DNA from: Desulfovibrio aminophilus
GTDB lineage: Bacteria > Desulfobacterota > Desulfovibrionia > Desulfovibrionales > Desulfovibrionaceae
Direction of reading: 5' to 3'
Length of the DNA: 64,000 nucleotides
Assembly: GCF_023660105.1 (NCBI RefSeq)
Contig: NZ_JAMHGA010000018.1
Location: 124,001-188,000, forward strand
Positions 21,461 to 29,807 of this stretch are shown here, one piece after another (the first letter of the stretch is position 1; every line of letters begins with the position of its first letter). A model generated the notes under the pieces. The model was not told the origin of the DNA, searched no databases, and saw only the letters and a program-made list of their open reading frames with translations. Position numbers and translations under genes: made by a program.

Positions 21461-22297
21461 TCACTGCTTGAGCCTCGGGTCCAGGAGGTCGCGCAGGGAT
21501 TCGCCCAGCAGGTTATAGCCGAGCACCGTGAGCAGGATGGCCAGCCCCGGGAAGACCGAGAGCCAGGGCGCGATGCCGAGCACGTCCTTGCCCTCCATGA
21601 GCATGTTGCCCCAGGACGGGTCTGGCGGCTGCACGCCCAGGCCCAGGAAGCTCAGCGAGGACTCCACCAGGATGGCCCCGGCCACGCCCAGGCTGGCCGA
21701 GACGAGCACCGGGGCCAGGGCGTTGGGCAGGATGTGCCGGAGCAGGATGCGGCCCGGGCCCGCCCCGGCCACGCGCGCGGCCAGCACGAAGTCCCGGGAC
21801 TTGAGGGTCAGGGTCTCGGCCCGCACGAGCCGGGCCACGCCCATCCAGGAGGTCAGGCCGATGACGATCATGATGTTCGTCAGGCTCGGTTCCAGGAAGG
21901 CGATGACCGCCAGGATGAGGAAGAAGGACGGGAAGCAGAGCATCACGTCCACCCCGCGCATGACGATCTCGTCGGTGAGCTTGCCGAAGTATCCGGCCAC
22001 CAGCCCCAGGGCCAGGCCGATGGCCGTGGAGATGCCCACGGCCACGAAGCCGACCCAGAGCGAGACCCGGCCGCCCCAGAGGATGCGCGAGAACACGTCG
22101 CGGCCCAGGGCGTCGGTGCCCAGGGGGTGGGTCCAGGACGGCGGCTGGAGGATGACGTTCACGTCGATGTCCAGGGGGTTGAAGGGCGCGATCCAGGGAG
22201 CCAGGACGGCGGCCAGGGACATGACGCCCACCAGCCCCAGCCCCAGCACGAGCAGGCCGTGGCGCGAGAGGAACGAGGGCCGTTTCAGCACGCTCAT
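21461..22297 (-). CDS. Dipeptide/oligopeptide ABC transporter permease (DppC/OppC-type)
   Basis: A 278-residue inner-membrane permease. ATG 22297 ([15 protein letters not shown]) overlaps the stop of the DppB-type gene by 4 bp, which fixes the start. The N-terminal part has the OppC_N segment, then [20 protein letters not shown] (about residues 53-72). The EAA loop reads [19 protein letters not shown] (about 176-194), and [20 protein letters not shown] (about 215-234) is the typical end. It pairs with DppB to form the channel. No ATPase or binding-protein gene is adjacent, so those parts are encoded elsewhere. Confidence 0.93.
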   Translation of the reverse strand: MSVLKRPSFLSRHGLLVLGLGLVGVMSLAAVLAPWIAPFNPLDIDVNVILQPPSWTHPLGTDALGRDVFSRILWGGRVSLWVGFVAVGISTAIGLALGLVAGYFGKLTDEIVMRGVDVMLCFPSFFLILAVIAFLEPSLTNIMIVIGLTSWMGVARLVRAETLTLKSRDFVLAARVAGAGPGRILLRHILPNALAPVLVSASLGVAGAILVESSLSFLGLGVQPPDPSWGNMLMEGKDVLGIAPWLSVFPGLAILLTVLGYNLLGESLRDLLDPRLKQ

Positions 22298-23289
22298 GCT
22301 GACTCCCCGCCGGAGCGGCGCGCGCGCGGGTCGGCCAGGCCGTAGCCCAGGTCCGCCAGGAGGTTGCCCGCCAGGGTGAGCACCGCGCCGAGCACGAGGC
22401 TGCCCATGATGAGCGGATAGTCCCGGGCCATGACCGCCTGGTAGAAGAGCTGGCCCAGGCCGGGCAGGGCGAAGATGGACTCGATGATCACGCTGCCGCC
22501 GATGAGCCCGGGCACGGACAGGCCGAGGATGGTGATCACCGGCATGAGGGCGTTGCGCAGGGCGTGGCGGAAGATCACCGTCCGCTCGGGCAGGCCCTTG
22601 GCCCGGGCGGTCATGATGTAGTCCTGGCGCAGGACCTCCAGCATGGAGGCGCGCATGAAGCGCGAGAGCCCGGCCAGGGAGCCGAAGGTGTAGATGAAGA
22701 TGGGCAGGGCCAGGTGCCGGGCCAGGTCCGCGGCCTTGCCCCAAAAGGACAGGTGCGGGAAGTCCAGGGAGGTGATGCCCGAGATGGGCAGCACGGGCCA
22801 GTGGATGCCCAGGGCCAGCATGAGCAGCAGGGCCAGCCAGAACCCGGGCATGGCGAAGCCGATGAACACGAGCACGGTCATGGAGCGGTCGAAGGGGCCG
22901 TTGCGTTTCCAGGCCGAGAGCACGCCGATGGGCACGGCCAGGAGCAGGGTCAGGATCAGGGAGGCCACGTTCATGCCGAAGGTCAGCGGCAGGCGCTCCT
23001 CGATCTTGTCCCACACGGGCCGGTTGTCGCCGGACACGGACTGGCCGAAGTCGAAGGTGGCCAGCCGGGCGATCCAGCGGCCGTACTGCACGTGGATGGG
23101 CTGGTCCAGGCCGTAGAGCTTCTCCAGGCGGGCCCGGGCCTCGGGCGTGACCGTGGGGTTCATGGTGGTCTGGAGGTCGGTGGGCGTGCCCGGGGCCAGG
23201 TGGATGACCCAGAAGCTGACCACCGTGATCCCGAGGAAGACCACGGCGATCCAGAGGAGCTTGAGCAGGATGCGGGAGAGCACGCGCAT
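22294..23289 (-). CDS. Dipeptide/oligopeptide ABC transporter permease (DppB/OppB-type)
   Basis: A 331-residue permease, the usual DppB length. The first membrane segment is [19 protein letters not shown] (residues 16-34), followed by a long periplasmic loop with [31 protein letters not shown] begins the channel domain, and the EAA loop is [19 protein letters not shown] (about 233-251), followed by [15 protein letters not shown]. It overlaps the DppC-type gene by 4 bp. The pair could import peptides, nickel or other small solutes; sequence alone does not decide. Confidence 0.93.
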   Translation of the reverse strand: MRVLSRILLKLLWIAVVFLGITVVSFWVIHLAPGTPTDLQTTMNPTVTPEARARLEKLYGLDQPIHVQYGRWIARLATFDFGQSVSGDNRPVWDKIEERLPLTFGMNVASLILTLLLAVPIGVLSAWKRNGPFDRSMTVLVFIGFAMPGFWLALLLMLALGIHWPVLPISGITSLDFPHLSFWGKAADLARHLALPIFIYTFGSLAGLSRFMRASMLEVLRQDYIMTARAKGLPERTVIFRHALRNALMPVITILGLSVPGLIGGSVIIESIFALPGLGQLFYQAVMARDYPLIMGSLVLGAVLTLAGNLLADLGYGLADPRARRSGGESA

Positions 23290-23332
23290 GGGCCTTGATA
23301 CGCCAGCATGGGCTTGGAATCAATGCGGGATG

Positions 23333-23362
23333 GCCCCCGGCCGGAGCGCTCCGGCCGGGGGC
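23333..23362. terminator. Perfect 30-bp GC palindrome, terminator-like hairpin
   Basis: Two 15-bp arms (GCCCCCGGCCGGAGC and its exact complement) with no spacer lie 10 bp downstream of the stop of the minus-strand PEBP gene. The position suits transcription termination, but no T-run follows on either strand. A different role, such as protein binding, is possible. Confidence 0.55.
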
Positions 23363-23372
23363 GGGGAAGCGG

Positions 23373-23918
23373 TCAGCGGCCGTAGGTGGCGGTGAGCGAG
23401 GCCGTGCCCAGGGCGTGGGCGTTCAGGTTGAAGCCGACCATGGCCGCCGGGGCGTCCGGCTGGAGGTCCAGGCGCTCCACGTCCAGGGCGAAGAGGGTGA
23501 AGACGTAGCGGTGGGGCTTGCCCGGAGGCGGGCAGGGGCCGCCGTAGCCCGGAGCGCCGAAGTCGGTGCGCGACTGCACCGCCCCGGCGGGCAGGGCGGC
23601 CTTGCCGCTGCCCGCGCCGGACGGCAGCGCCCGGGCCGAGGCCGGGATGTTGAAGACCACCCAATGCCACCAGCCGCTGCCCGTGGGCGCGTCCGGGTCG
23701 TAGACCGTGAGCGCGAGGCTCTTGGTCCCTGCGGGCGGATCGGTCCAGGCCAGGGCCGGGGAGACGTTGGCCCCGGTGCAGCCGAAGCCGTTGAGCACCT
23801 GGGCCGGGGCCACCGTGCCGCCGTCGCGCAGGTCCGGGCTGTTCAGGGCGAAGCCCCCGGCCAGGGCGTTGGCGGCCAGGGCCAGCGTGAGCAGAAGTGT
23901 GAAAAGAATGTGACGCAT
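23373..23918 (-). CDS. Exported YbhB/YbcL-type PEBP-family protein
   Basis: A 181-residue protein with an N-terminal signal peptide (MRHILFTLLLTLALAANALA). The phosphatidylethanolamine-binding fold is shown by GANVSPALAWTDPPAGTKSL, then VYDPDAPTGSGWWHWVVFNI (about residues 73-92) with the DPDAP ligand-site motif, and GPCPPPGKPHRYVFTLFAL (about 127-145). Bacterial members of the Raf-kinase-inhibitor-like family have no firmly established role. It lies upstream of and divergent in spacing from the dpp-type permeases but on the same strand, separated by a hairpin. Confidence 0.92.
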   Translation of the reverse strand: MRHILFTLLLTLALAANALAGGFALNSPDLRDGGTVAPAQVLNGFGCTGANVSPALAWTDPPAGTKSLALTVYDPDAPTGSGWWHWVVFNIPASARALPSGAGSGKAALPAGAVQSRTDFGAPGYGGPCPPPGKPHRYVFTLFALDVERLDLQPDAPAAMVGFNLNAHALGTASLTATYGR

Positions 23919-23987
23919 GACAGACCTCCTTGTTGGGGCCGTTCTGCCATGACCGGGCCGCGCGCGCGGCCCCGAACCGGCCAGAGT

Positions 23988-24830
23988 TCAGCCCGGGGCG
24001 GCCACGCGCAGCACGTCGCTGGGGCTCATGCCGAACTGCTCGCGGAAGCGGGCCGCGAAGCGCGAGGCCGAGGAATAGCCGCTGCGGAAGGCCGCCTCGC
24101 CCACCGGCAGGCCGCCCTGGAGCAGGTTCAGGCCCGTGTTCAGGCGCACGTCGCGCAGGACTCGGCGCAGGCTCGTGCCCTCGGCCTCCAGGTGGCGGCG
24201 CAGGCCGCGCTCGCTCACGCCGAGGCGGCCGCCCATCTCGGAGCAGGTCCAGGCCCGGCCCGGGTCCGTGGCGGCCAGCCCGGCGCAGCGGGCCCGCCAG
24301 GAGGAGGCCGCGCTCCAGAACAGGGAGAAGAAGGCGCAGCGTCCGGCGATGAGGGTCAGCAGGCTTTCCAGGCAGAGATCCAGGACGCGGGCGTCGTCCG
24401 GGCAGGCCAGGGCCATGTCCAGGAGGTGCGCCAGGGCCGCGTCCAGGGCCTCGTTTCGCGGGACGATCCAGGAGGCTGGAGGGGCGGCGGCCGGTTGCGA
24501 CGGCGGGACATGGGCCGCCACGCGGGCGATCATCTCCTCCCGGAACTCCAGGCAGAGCGCGGTGTAGCGCCCTCCGGCCGGGTCCGGGGCGTTCTCCACC
24601 ACCACCCCGGTCTGGGCCGGGAGGAGGAAGAGGGCGCCCGCCGGGGCTTTCAGGATTCCTTCTCCGAGGTAAACGGTCTTGCGGCCTTCGAGCACGAGCA
24701 CGGCCGCGCTCCGGGCCAGGGTGACGGCCCGCAGCCGGTGATGCTCCAGGGCCCGGACCCAGCCCAGGAAGGGCGGAGGCGTCTGGCCCGGGAAGCGGCG
24801 CAGGGCGGTCAGGATGCGGGCGAGGTCCAT
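23988..24830 (-). CDS. AraC-family transcriptional regulator
   Basis: A 280-residue regulator. Residues 1-160 form a cupin-like ligand domain that I cannot assign to a ligand. The C-terminal double HTH (about 185-275) reads EMGGRLGVSERGLRRHLEAEG for the first helix-turn-helix and SRFAARFREQFGMSPSDVLR for the second. It is followed on the same strand by the PEBP gene 69 bp downstream and may control it. The ATG at 24,830 lies about 140 bp from the tRNA-Ala gene, transcribed away from it. Confidence 0.87.
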   Translation of the reverse strand: MDLARILTALRRFPGQTPPPFLGWVRALEHHRLRAVTLARSAAVLVLEGRKTVYLGEGILKAPAGALFLLPAQTGVVVENAPDPAGGRYTALCLEFREEMIARVAAHVPPSQPAAAPPASWIVPRNEALDAALAHLLDMALACPDDARVLDLCLESLLTLIAGRCAFFSLFWSAASSWRARCAGLAATDPGRAWTCSEMGGRLGVSERGLRRHLEAEGTSLRRVLRDVRLNTGLNLLQGGLPVGEAAFRSGYSSASRFAARFREQFGMSPSDVLRVAAPG

Positions 24831-24921
24831 GACGCGACTCTATCCGGGGCTGGACCCGAGTTCAAGCTCGCTCGCCAACAGAGCGAGTTTCCAGGAATTT
24901 TGAATTTTTTCATCTTTCGTG

Positions 24922-24950
24922 TTGACAAGCGGGAGGGGCTTGGCTAAACA
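24922..24950 (+). promoter_or_regulatory. Sigma70 promoter of tRNA-Ala
   Basis: A perfect TTGACA (24922-24927) and TAAACA (24945-24950) have 17-nt spacing. The mature tRNA starts 19 bp after the -10 box, and an AT-rich stretch (AATTTTGAATTTTTT) precedes the -35 box as an UP-like element. Confidence 0.7.
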
Positions 24951-24969
24951 CTCCTTCTGCCATGCGAGT

Positions 24970-25045
<76 letters not shown>

Positions 25046-25056
25046 CGAAAGAACAA

Positions 25057-25090
25057 GGGTTTTGGATGAGATTCCAAAGCCCTTTTTCTT
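25057..25090 (+). terminator. Rho-independent terminator of tRNA-Ala
   Basis: The stem GGGTTTTGGA / TCCAAAGCCC (one T-G wobble) with loop TGAGAT is followed by TTTTTCTT, 12 bp after the tRNA end. Confidence 0.88.
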
Positions 25091-25178
25091 TGGCCTTTGG
25101 TCGGGCAACAATGCTGTTGTGCAATGAATTCGATTGATTATGTCCATTCGACCCGAAGGGACAGCCTGTTGTTCCGGC

Positions 25179-25997
25179 TTACGCCCGTCCAACCAGCTTT
25201 TTCCATGACGGGAGCTGGAGAACACAGTCGTCTGCTTCCTGTTCCATCAGGAAGAAAAGGGGGGCTGGCAGGGTGAGCGTCATGATATCGTCCCGGAACC
25301 GTCGGCGCATGGCGTCGCGGCCATCGCTTCCCGTCATGCCCAGCACCGCCCTGGGGGCTGCCGACTCCGCCTCCGCATAGGCAAACGCCGCGATGCCGCA
25401 GCAATCCGTTCCCTGGGGAGCCCGCAGGGGATCGGTTCCTCGCATCACAGATCCCGCGACGGTCAGAAGCCCCGAGAGTTCAACCGGGTTGACCGGGAAG
25501 ATGACGGCCCGGATGTTCTCCTCGACAGAGGTGAGGCTCAGCGGCTTGAACAGCACATACTCGTGCTCGATGTCGTATCGCGGGAATTCATGGCGAATCC
25601 ACTCCCTCGCCAGTTCCGCGGTACTGTGCCTGCGCTCGCCATACTCGTACAGATCGCGCCAGTTCTTGGGCGCAGCCTCCATTTCGGCCTGATAGGCCGC
25701 CCGGTTGCCTGCGGATTGAAGCCCTTTGCTGAACAGGGCGGCATGCAGATCCAACTGCCCGTCCGATACATCGAAATCGCACCCGAAACCCAGCGCCGCG
25801 CGGCCTCCCGTGCAGGCAATGCTCTCACGGCTGCCACAGGCGATTCTGCCGTCCACGCTTGCCACCGCGAATAAATAGAGGACACACCCGAATTTGCCTT
25901 TCTTGAACTGGAATGCGTCGGCTGGCAGGGTGTCGCTCCAGACAACCGCCACCGGATCGAACTCCGGATGGAGGCTTTTAACGATCGAACTGTCCAT
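25179..25997 (-). CDS. DUF169 domain protein
   Basis: A 272-residue protein, AAAGGAG before ATG 25997. The start (LHPEFDPVAVVWSD) and the distribution of Cys (GRIACGS, IACTGG, DCCGIAAF) fit the DUF169 family, found widely in anaerobes and often near redox or corrinoid genes; no activity is established. No signal peptide or membrane segment. It lies within a stretch that looks less GC-rich than the rest of the window and next to an SMR efflux gene on the same strand, 51 bp downstream of that gene's stop. Confidence 0.8.
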   Translation of the reverse strand: MDSSIVKSLHPEFDPVAVVWSDTLPADAFQFKKGKFGCVLYLFAVASVDGRIACGSRESIACTGGRAALGFGCDFDVSDGQLDLHAALFSKGLQSAGNRAAYQAEMEAAPKNWRDLYEYGERRHSTAELAREWIRHEFPRYDIEHEYVLFKPLSLTSVEENIRAVIFPVNPVELSGLLTVAGSVMRGTDPLRAPQGTDCCGIAAFAYAEAESAAPRAVLGMTGSDGRDAMRRRFRDDIMTLTLPAPLFFLMEQEADDCVLQLPSWKKLVGRA

Positions 25998-26048
25998 GTT
26001 GGCTCCTTTGGACTACTTGCCTCGTCTTGTGAAATCTGAAGTGCGTAT

Positions 26049-26378
26049 TCAATGACCGGCATTTTTCGAGAATACATTGATTACTGCGACGCCGGTCATT
26101 ATCAGCACGATCCCGGCTATTGCCGGGATATCGGGAACTTGATCAAACAAAACCGCGCCTATTATGGCGATGAGCGATATCCCAACCCCTGACCATATTG
26201 CATAGGCGACGCCTACGGGTATCGTTTTCAGCACAATGGACAACAGATAGAGCGATGCGCCATACGCCGCAATCGCCACAATGCCCGGGCACAGCATGGT
26301 GAACCCTTGCGAGGCCTTCAGGGCGCTGGTCCCAACCACTTCCGCCACTATTGCCATGGAAAGATACAGATACCCCAT
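26049..26378 (-). CDS. Small multidrug resistance (EmrE-like) efflux protein
   Basis: A 109-residue protein with four membrane helices, the standard SMR length. The membrane-embedded Glu13 in AIVAEVVGTSALK is the proton/drug site, and YAIWSGVGISLIAI (about residues 59-72) contains the conserved Trp and the helix-packing glycines. It would exchange protons for lipophilic cations. It is divergent from a MocR-type regulator, and the 103-bp shared region contains repeated sites; regulation by that neighbour is a reasonable inference. It closely resembles E. coli EmrE in the parts I can compare from memory. Confidence 0.93.
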   Translation of the reverse strand: MGYLYLSMAIVAEVVGTSALKASQGFTMLCPGIVAIAAYGASLYLLSIVLKTIPVGVAYAIWSGVGISLIAIIGAVLFDQVPDIPAIAGIVLIMTGVAVINVFSKNAGH

Positions 26379-26420
26379 GCGTTCTCCCGTTAGACGATTG
26401 TGAGTTGAGAATATCGATGA

Positions 26421-26467
26421 TATGGCACAATTGATAGAGCCATAAACAAAAATATGATTGAGCCATT
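26421..26467. promoter_or_regulatory. Repeated sites in the SMR/MocR divergent promoter
   Basis: GATAGAGCCATA (26433-26444) and GATTGAGCCATT (26456-26467) form direct repeats with a 23-bp period, about two helical turns. TATGGC (26421-26426) pairs with GCCATA (26439-26444) as an inverted repeat. MocR-type regulators commonly bind direct repeats near divergent targets, so this is a candidate operator. Confidence 0.5.
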
Positions 26468-26481
26468 ATGGGGCGCGGGAT

Positions 26482-27990
26482 ATGCGACGAGCCGCTGACA
26501 TCGAGATCGCCTTGACGCCGAAGCCGGAAGGAATGACGCTGCAACGGTGGCTGTACGATGAAATTCGTACAGCCATCCTTTCGGGAAGGCTGGTGCCGGG
26601 GGCGCGCCTGCCCGCCACCCGCGACTTGGCGTTGCGATTGAAAATTTCTCGCGGCACGGTCCTGGCCGTATATGACCAGTTGGGCGCGGAAGGCTATATC
26701 CGGGGCGCAACGGGAAGAGGCAGCTTTATCGCCCCGGAATTGCCGGACCTGCCTCCCCGGTCGCGCGCTTCGGGCAGCGTGGCGGTGGAATTCATGGGCG
26801 GGAGCGCAGCCGGGACCACGCAGGAGACGATGACTACAACCTTGTCCACCCGGGGGAAACTGCTGACCATGACGCCGTTCGGCGTCGCCGGTCGTCCTTT
26901 TCCGGCCCGGGCATTCCGCACCAATCAGCCGGATGTCGCGGCATTTCCCATCGAGCTGTGGACGCGCATCACCGCCGGCAGATCACGGCGGTTGCGACCG
27001 GAGCTCCTTACGGATGTGGACGCCCGCGGCTACCAACCGCTGCGCGAGGCCATCGCCGGTTATCTCCGTCCCAACCGTGGTATCACCTGCTCCGCCGACC
27101 ATGTGGTGCTGGTGAACAGTGTCCAACAGATACTTGATGTCAGCGCCCGGCTCCTGCTTGATCCGGGCGGAGCCGTATGGGTCGAGGACCCCGGCTATCC
27201 CGGCGCGCACGCGGTGTTCGCCGCCGCAGGCGCAAAAGTCGTGGACATTCCGGTGGATTCAAACGGCATGGACGTGGCTTACGCGCGCGGTCAGGCTCCC
27301 GATGCGCGATTGGCCTATGTCACTGCCGGAAGGCAGGCGCCCATGGGCTCGGTACTGGCGCTGGACCGTCGCCTCGCCCTGCTGGCCTGGGCCCACCGCA
27401 ACGACGCCATGTTGATCGAGGACGACTACGACAGCGAATACCGCTACGAGGGCGCGCCGCTCTCCGCTATGAAGAGTCTGGATGAAGCGGGCCGGGTGAT
27501 CTATTGCGGAACCTTCAGCAAGCTGCTCTTTCCCAGTCTCCGCATCTCCTACGCCGTGCTGCCTGATCAATTGATCGACCCGTTCGCCGCCGCCTTGTCC
27601 CTTACGGCACGCTACGCCGCGCTCACGGCCCAGATCACGTTGCACGAATTCATTGCCGAGGGCCATTTGGGCCGCCACATGCGGCGGATGCGGCTGCTCT
27701 ATGCCGAGCGCGCCCAGGCCCTGCGGCAAGCGGCCCGCGAGTACCTGGAGGGGCTGCTTGAAGTCCCGGAAATCGCCATGGGACTGGACACGCCGACATT
27801 TCTTCCGGCCGATCGGGATGACCAGGATGCCGCCCGCCTGGCGGCCCGGGCGGGAATCGAGAGCATCCCGTTGTCGCTGTATGCCAGAACGCACTCCGTG
27901 AGGCCGGGATTGCTGCTCGGATTCGCCGCCGTAGGCCCGGCCGAGATCGCTTCCGGGATGCGTACCCTCGCCCGAGTGTTGGGCGTCTGA
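26482..27990 (+). CDS. MocR/PdxR-type GntR-aminotransferase regulator
   Basis: About 502 residues from ATG 26482; an in-frame TTG at 26458 is possible but overlaps the candidate operator. Residues 15-85 form the GntR winged helix (GARLPATRDLALRLKISRG, then TVLAVYDQLGAEGYI). The rest is a class I aminotransferase fold with VEDPGYPGAHAVF, IEDDYDSEYRYEG and the PLP-lysine motif YCGTFSKLLFPSLR. MocR proteins sense PLP or amino-compound ligands rather than act as enzymes. The adjoining divergent SMR gene is the likely target. The strand-loop normally reading SHQFP here reads GRQAP, a small departure from the family. Confidence 0.9.
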   Translation: MRRAADIEIALTPKPEGMTLQRWLYDEIRTAILSGRLVPGARLPATRDLALRLKISRGTVLAVYDQLGAEGYIRGATGRGSFIAPELPDLPPRSRASGSVAVEFMGGSAAGTTQETMTTTLSTRGKLLTMTPFGVAGRPFPARAFRTNQPDVAAFPIELWTRITAGRSRRLRPELLTDVDARGYQPLREAIAGYLRPNRGITCSADHVVLVNSVQQILDVSARLLLDPGGAVWVEDPGYPGAHAVFAAAGAKVVDIPVDSNGMDVAYARGQAPDARLAYVTAGRQAPMGSVLALDRRLALLAWAHRNDAMLIEDDYDSEYRYEGAPLSAMKSLDEAGRVIYCGTFSKLLFPSLRISYAVLPDQLIDPFAAALSLTARYAALTAQITLHEFIAEGHLGRHMRRMRLLYAERAQALRQAAREYLEGLLEVPEIAMGLDTPTFLPADRDDQDAARLAARAGIESIPLSLYARTHSVRPGLLLGFAAVGPAEIASGMRTLARVLGV

Positions 27991-28459
27991 AAACCGCATG
28001 GAATGATGGTCGGCGTGGCAGCGTCGTGCTGGCTCTGGTGCAACCCGCGGTGTTGATATGGATGCGCGCAAGGCGGAGGTAGCGAGTTCCTGCCAAGACC
28101 TGTGGGGAGAGGAACTGGGCAAAAATCCATACACAAAAAAAGGAGAAGGGCCATGAATGCCCGTCCCTCCGTCCATGATCGGAGGAACGGCCTTGCGGCG
28201 TCCGTGGGAGGTGGAGGCGAGGCCGTTTTCCTGCCGAGCATGAGCGCGAAGCCCACGGGCATGAAGATATTCAGTCCCCGGGCGTGGTTGGAGACGCGGG
28301 GGATACGATTTCACGGAAAATCACGTGGAATGTCTTTGACAGGATGGCTCTGGGAAAGGAGTCTGAAGAAACCCGGCCTCCGGGCGGTTGGCCCGCCCTT
28401 CGCCAGACCACTCGCCGTCCGCTCCCTCCGGCGGCGGCGCAAGCTCCAAGGAGTCGCCC
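27991..28459. other. Non-coding stretch between MocR gene and hydrolase
   Basis: About 470 bp with no convincing gene. It holds a decayed copy of a permease 3' end (28,171-28,272). An isolated AAAGGAGAAGGGCC ribosome-binding site precedes ATG 28,153; the frame it opens runs antisense to that remnant and then into the hydrolase in a different frame, so it is not accepted. The base composition moves from the less GC-rich island back to the window norm across this stretch, so it is probably the island's right boundary. Confidence 0.6.
28171..28272 (-). pseudogene. Remnant of an amino-acid permease 3' end
   Basis: Aligned by eye with 29,771-29,870, the end of the intact APC permease and its terminator region. 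Shared blocks are GGAGGAACGGCC, GCGGCGTC and GCATGAGCGCGAAGCC. On the minus strand the remnant reads PVGFALMLGRKTA where the intact protein ends in ALGFALMRDRKKA. The stop codon and the rest of the gene are missing. It looks like the scar of a duplicated or replaced permease gene. Confidence 0.6.
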
Positions 28460-29728
28460 ATGCCGCATCGACGTCTTTTCCCGTTCGTCCTCGCGCTGTT
28501 TTCCCTCCTGTTCGCCGCTCCCGTTGCGGCTGGCCAGGACGGGGAGTTCGACATGCATGCGCCCTACGTGCGCTATCATTTCCAGGACCAGGACATGGAT
28601 TTCACCTTCGGTTCGGTGGTGCTGGGCTCGGTGTCCAGCGGGGGCGCGGAGATCGGCGAGGCCTTCGCCGCGGCCGCGCGCATCGCCGACGGGGACGCGG
28701 CCTCCTGGCAGCGGGAGTGGCTCAAGGCCGCCGAACTGGCCCAGGCCCGGGGCGAGAAGGCGCTGTCCGGCGGGCACGCGGTCAGCGCGCGCCGGCAGTT
28801 CCTGCGGGCGTCCAACTATTTCCGCATCGCCCTTCTGGCCATGCTGCCCGACGATCCGCGCCTGCCCCGCGTGGCAGCCATGAGCCGGGAGCTCATGCGC
28901 CGGGCCGGGGCGCTCATGGAGCCGCCCCTGGAGTCCATCGAGATTCCCTTCGAGGACACGCGGCTTCCCGGCTACTTCCGCCCGGCCGATGCGGGCGGGA
29001 AGGCGACGAAGACGCTCATCATGCTCGGCGGCGGCGAGACCTTCGCCGAGGACCTGGTTTTCTACATCATGGCCCAGGCCCACGAGCGGGGCTACAACTT
29101 CCTCACCGTGGACCTGCCCGGACAGGGGCTCATGCCCATGCGGGGCAAGTTCTTCCGGCCGGAGATGTGGAAGCCGGTCATGGCCGTGGTGGACCATGCG
29201 CTGAAGCGGCCCGAGGTGGATCCCCGACGGTTGGCGGTCTACGGCATCAGCGGGGGCGGCGGATTCGCGCCCCAGGCGGCCCAGCACGACCGGCGGATCA
29301 AGGCCGTGGCCATGAACAGCTGCGTGGTGGACGCTCATCGGCTTTTCGCGGCCATGACGCCGGTGACCTCGGCCACGCCGGAACGCGTGGCGACCTGGAA
29401 CAGCTTCCACGCCAATACGGTCAAGGCCGTGGCCTGGCGCTGGAACGTGCCCCTCGACGACATTCCCGGGCTGGTGGAGGCCAACAGGGGCTTCGCCTTC
29501 GATCCCGCCGAGGTGCGGATTCCCGCGCTGATCCTGGTGGGCGAGGGCGAGTACGGCAATCCCGAGGTGCGCCGCCAGCAGGAGGCCTGCCTGTCCGGCC
29601 TGGCCAATCCGCGCAAGCGGCTGGTGGTCACGCCCCTGGCCGAAGGCGCGACCAACCACTGCATCATGGAGAACCGGAGCCTCATGGCCCAGGAACTCTT
29701 CGACTGGCTGGACGAGACGCTGCGCTGA
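28460..29728 (+). CDS. Exported alpha/beta hydrolase
   Basis: A 422-residue protein. ATG 28460 (MPHRRLFPFVLALFSLLFAA) has AAGGAG upstream and begins a signal peptide ending near AAG; a longer frame to 28,388 adds a Pro/Ser-rich stretch before the signal and is rejected. A helical N-terminal region (about 60-150) precedes the hydrolase core: LIMLGGGETFAED (oxyanion region, about 190), YGISGGGGFAPQAA with the nucleophile Ser (about 262), LVGEGEYGNPE with a likely acid and ATNHCIMENRSL with the likely His (about 395). The layout resembles FrsA/DUF1100-type or pseudooxynicotine hydrolase-like enzymes. Substrate unknown. Confidence 0.85.
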   Translation: MPHRRLFPFVLALFSLLFAAPVAAGQDGEFDMHAPYVRYHFQDQDMDFTFGSVVLGSVSSGGAEIGEAFAAAARIADGDAASWQREWLKAAELAQARGEKALSGGHAVSARRQFLRASNYFRIALLAMLPDDPRLPRVAAMSRELMRRAGALMEPPLESIEIPFEDTRLPGYFRPADAGGKATKTLIMLGGGETFAEDLVFYIMAQAHERGYNFLTVDLPGQGLMPMRGKFFRPEMWKPVMAVVDHALKRPEVDPRRLAVYGISGGGGFAPQAAQHDRRIKAVAMNSCVVDAHRLFAAMTPVTSATPERVATWNSFHANTVKAVAWRWNVPLDDIPGLVEANRGFAFDPAEVRIPALILVGEGEYGNPEVRRQQEACLSGLANPRKRLVVTPLAEGATNHCIMENRSLMAQELFDWLDETLR

Positions 29729-29745
29729 TCCGGGCCGCGCGCACG

Positions 29746-29782
29746 AAAAAGGCCGTTCCCCCCTGTCGGCGGAGGAACGGCC
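29746..29782 (-). terminator. Terminator after the APC permease gene
   Basis: On the minus strand the stem GGCCGTTCC / GGAACGGCC is followed by five T residues (AAAAA at 29746-29750 on the + strand). It sits between the convergent hydrolase and permease genes. Confidence 0.8.
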
Positions 29783-29807
29783 TCGCGGCGTCGGGAGAAG
29801 GCTGGGG

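Noticed and set aside
26421-26440. Sigma54 promoter at TGGCAC
   Set aside because: TGGCAC is followed by AATTGATAG instead of a TTGC element at the needed spacing.
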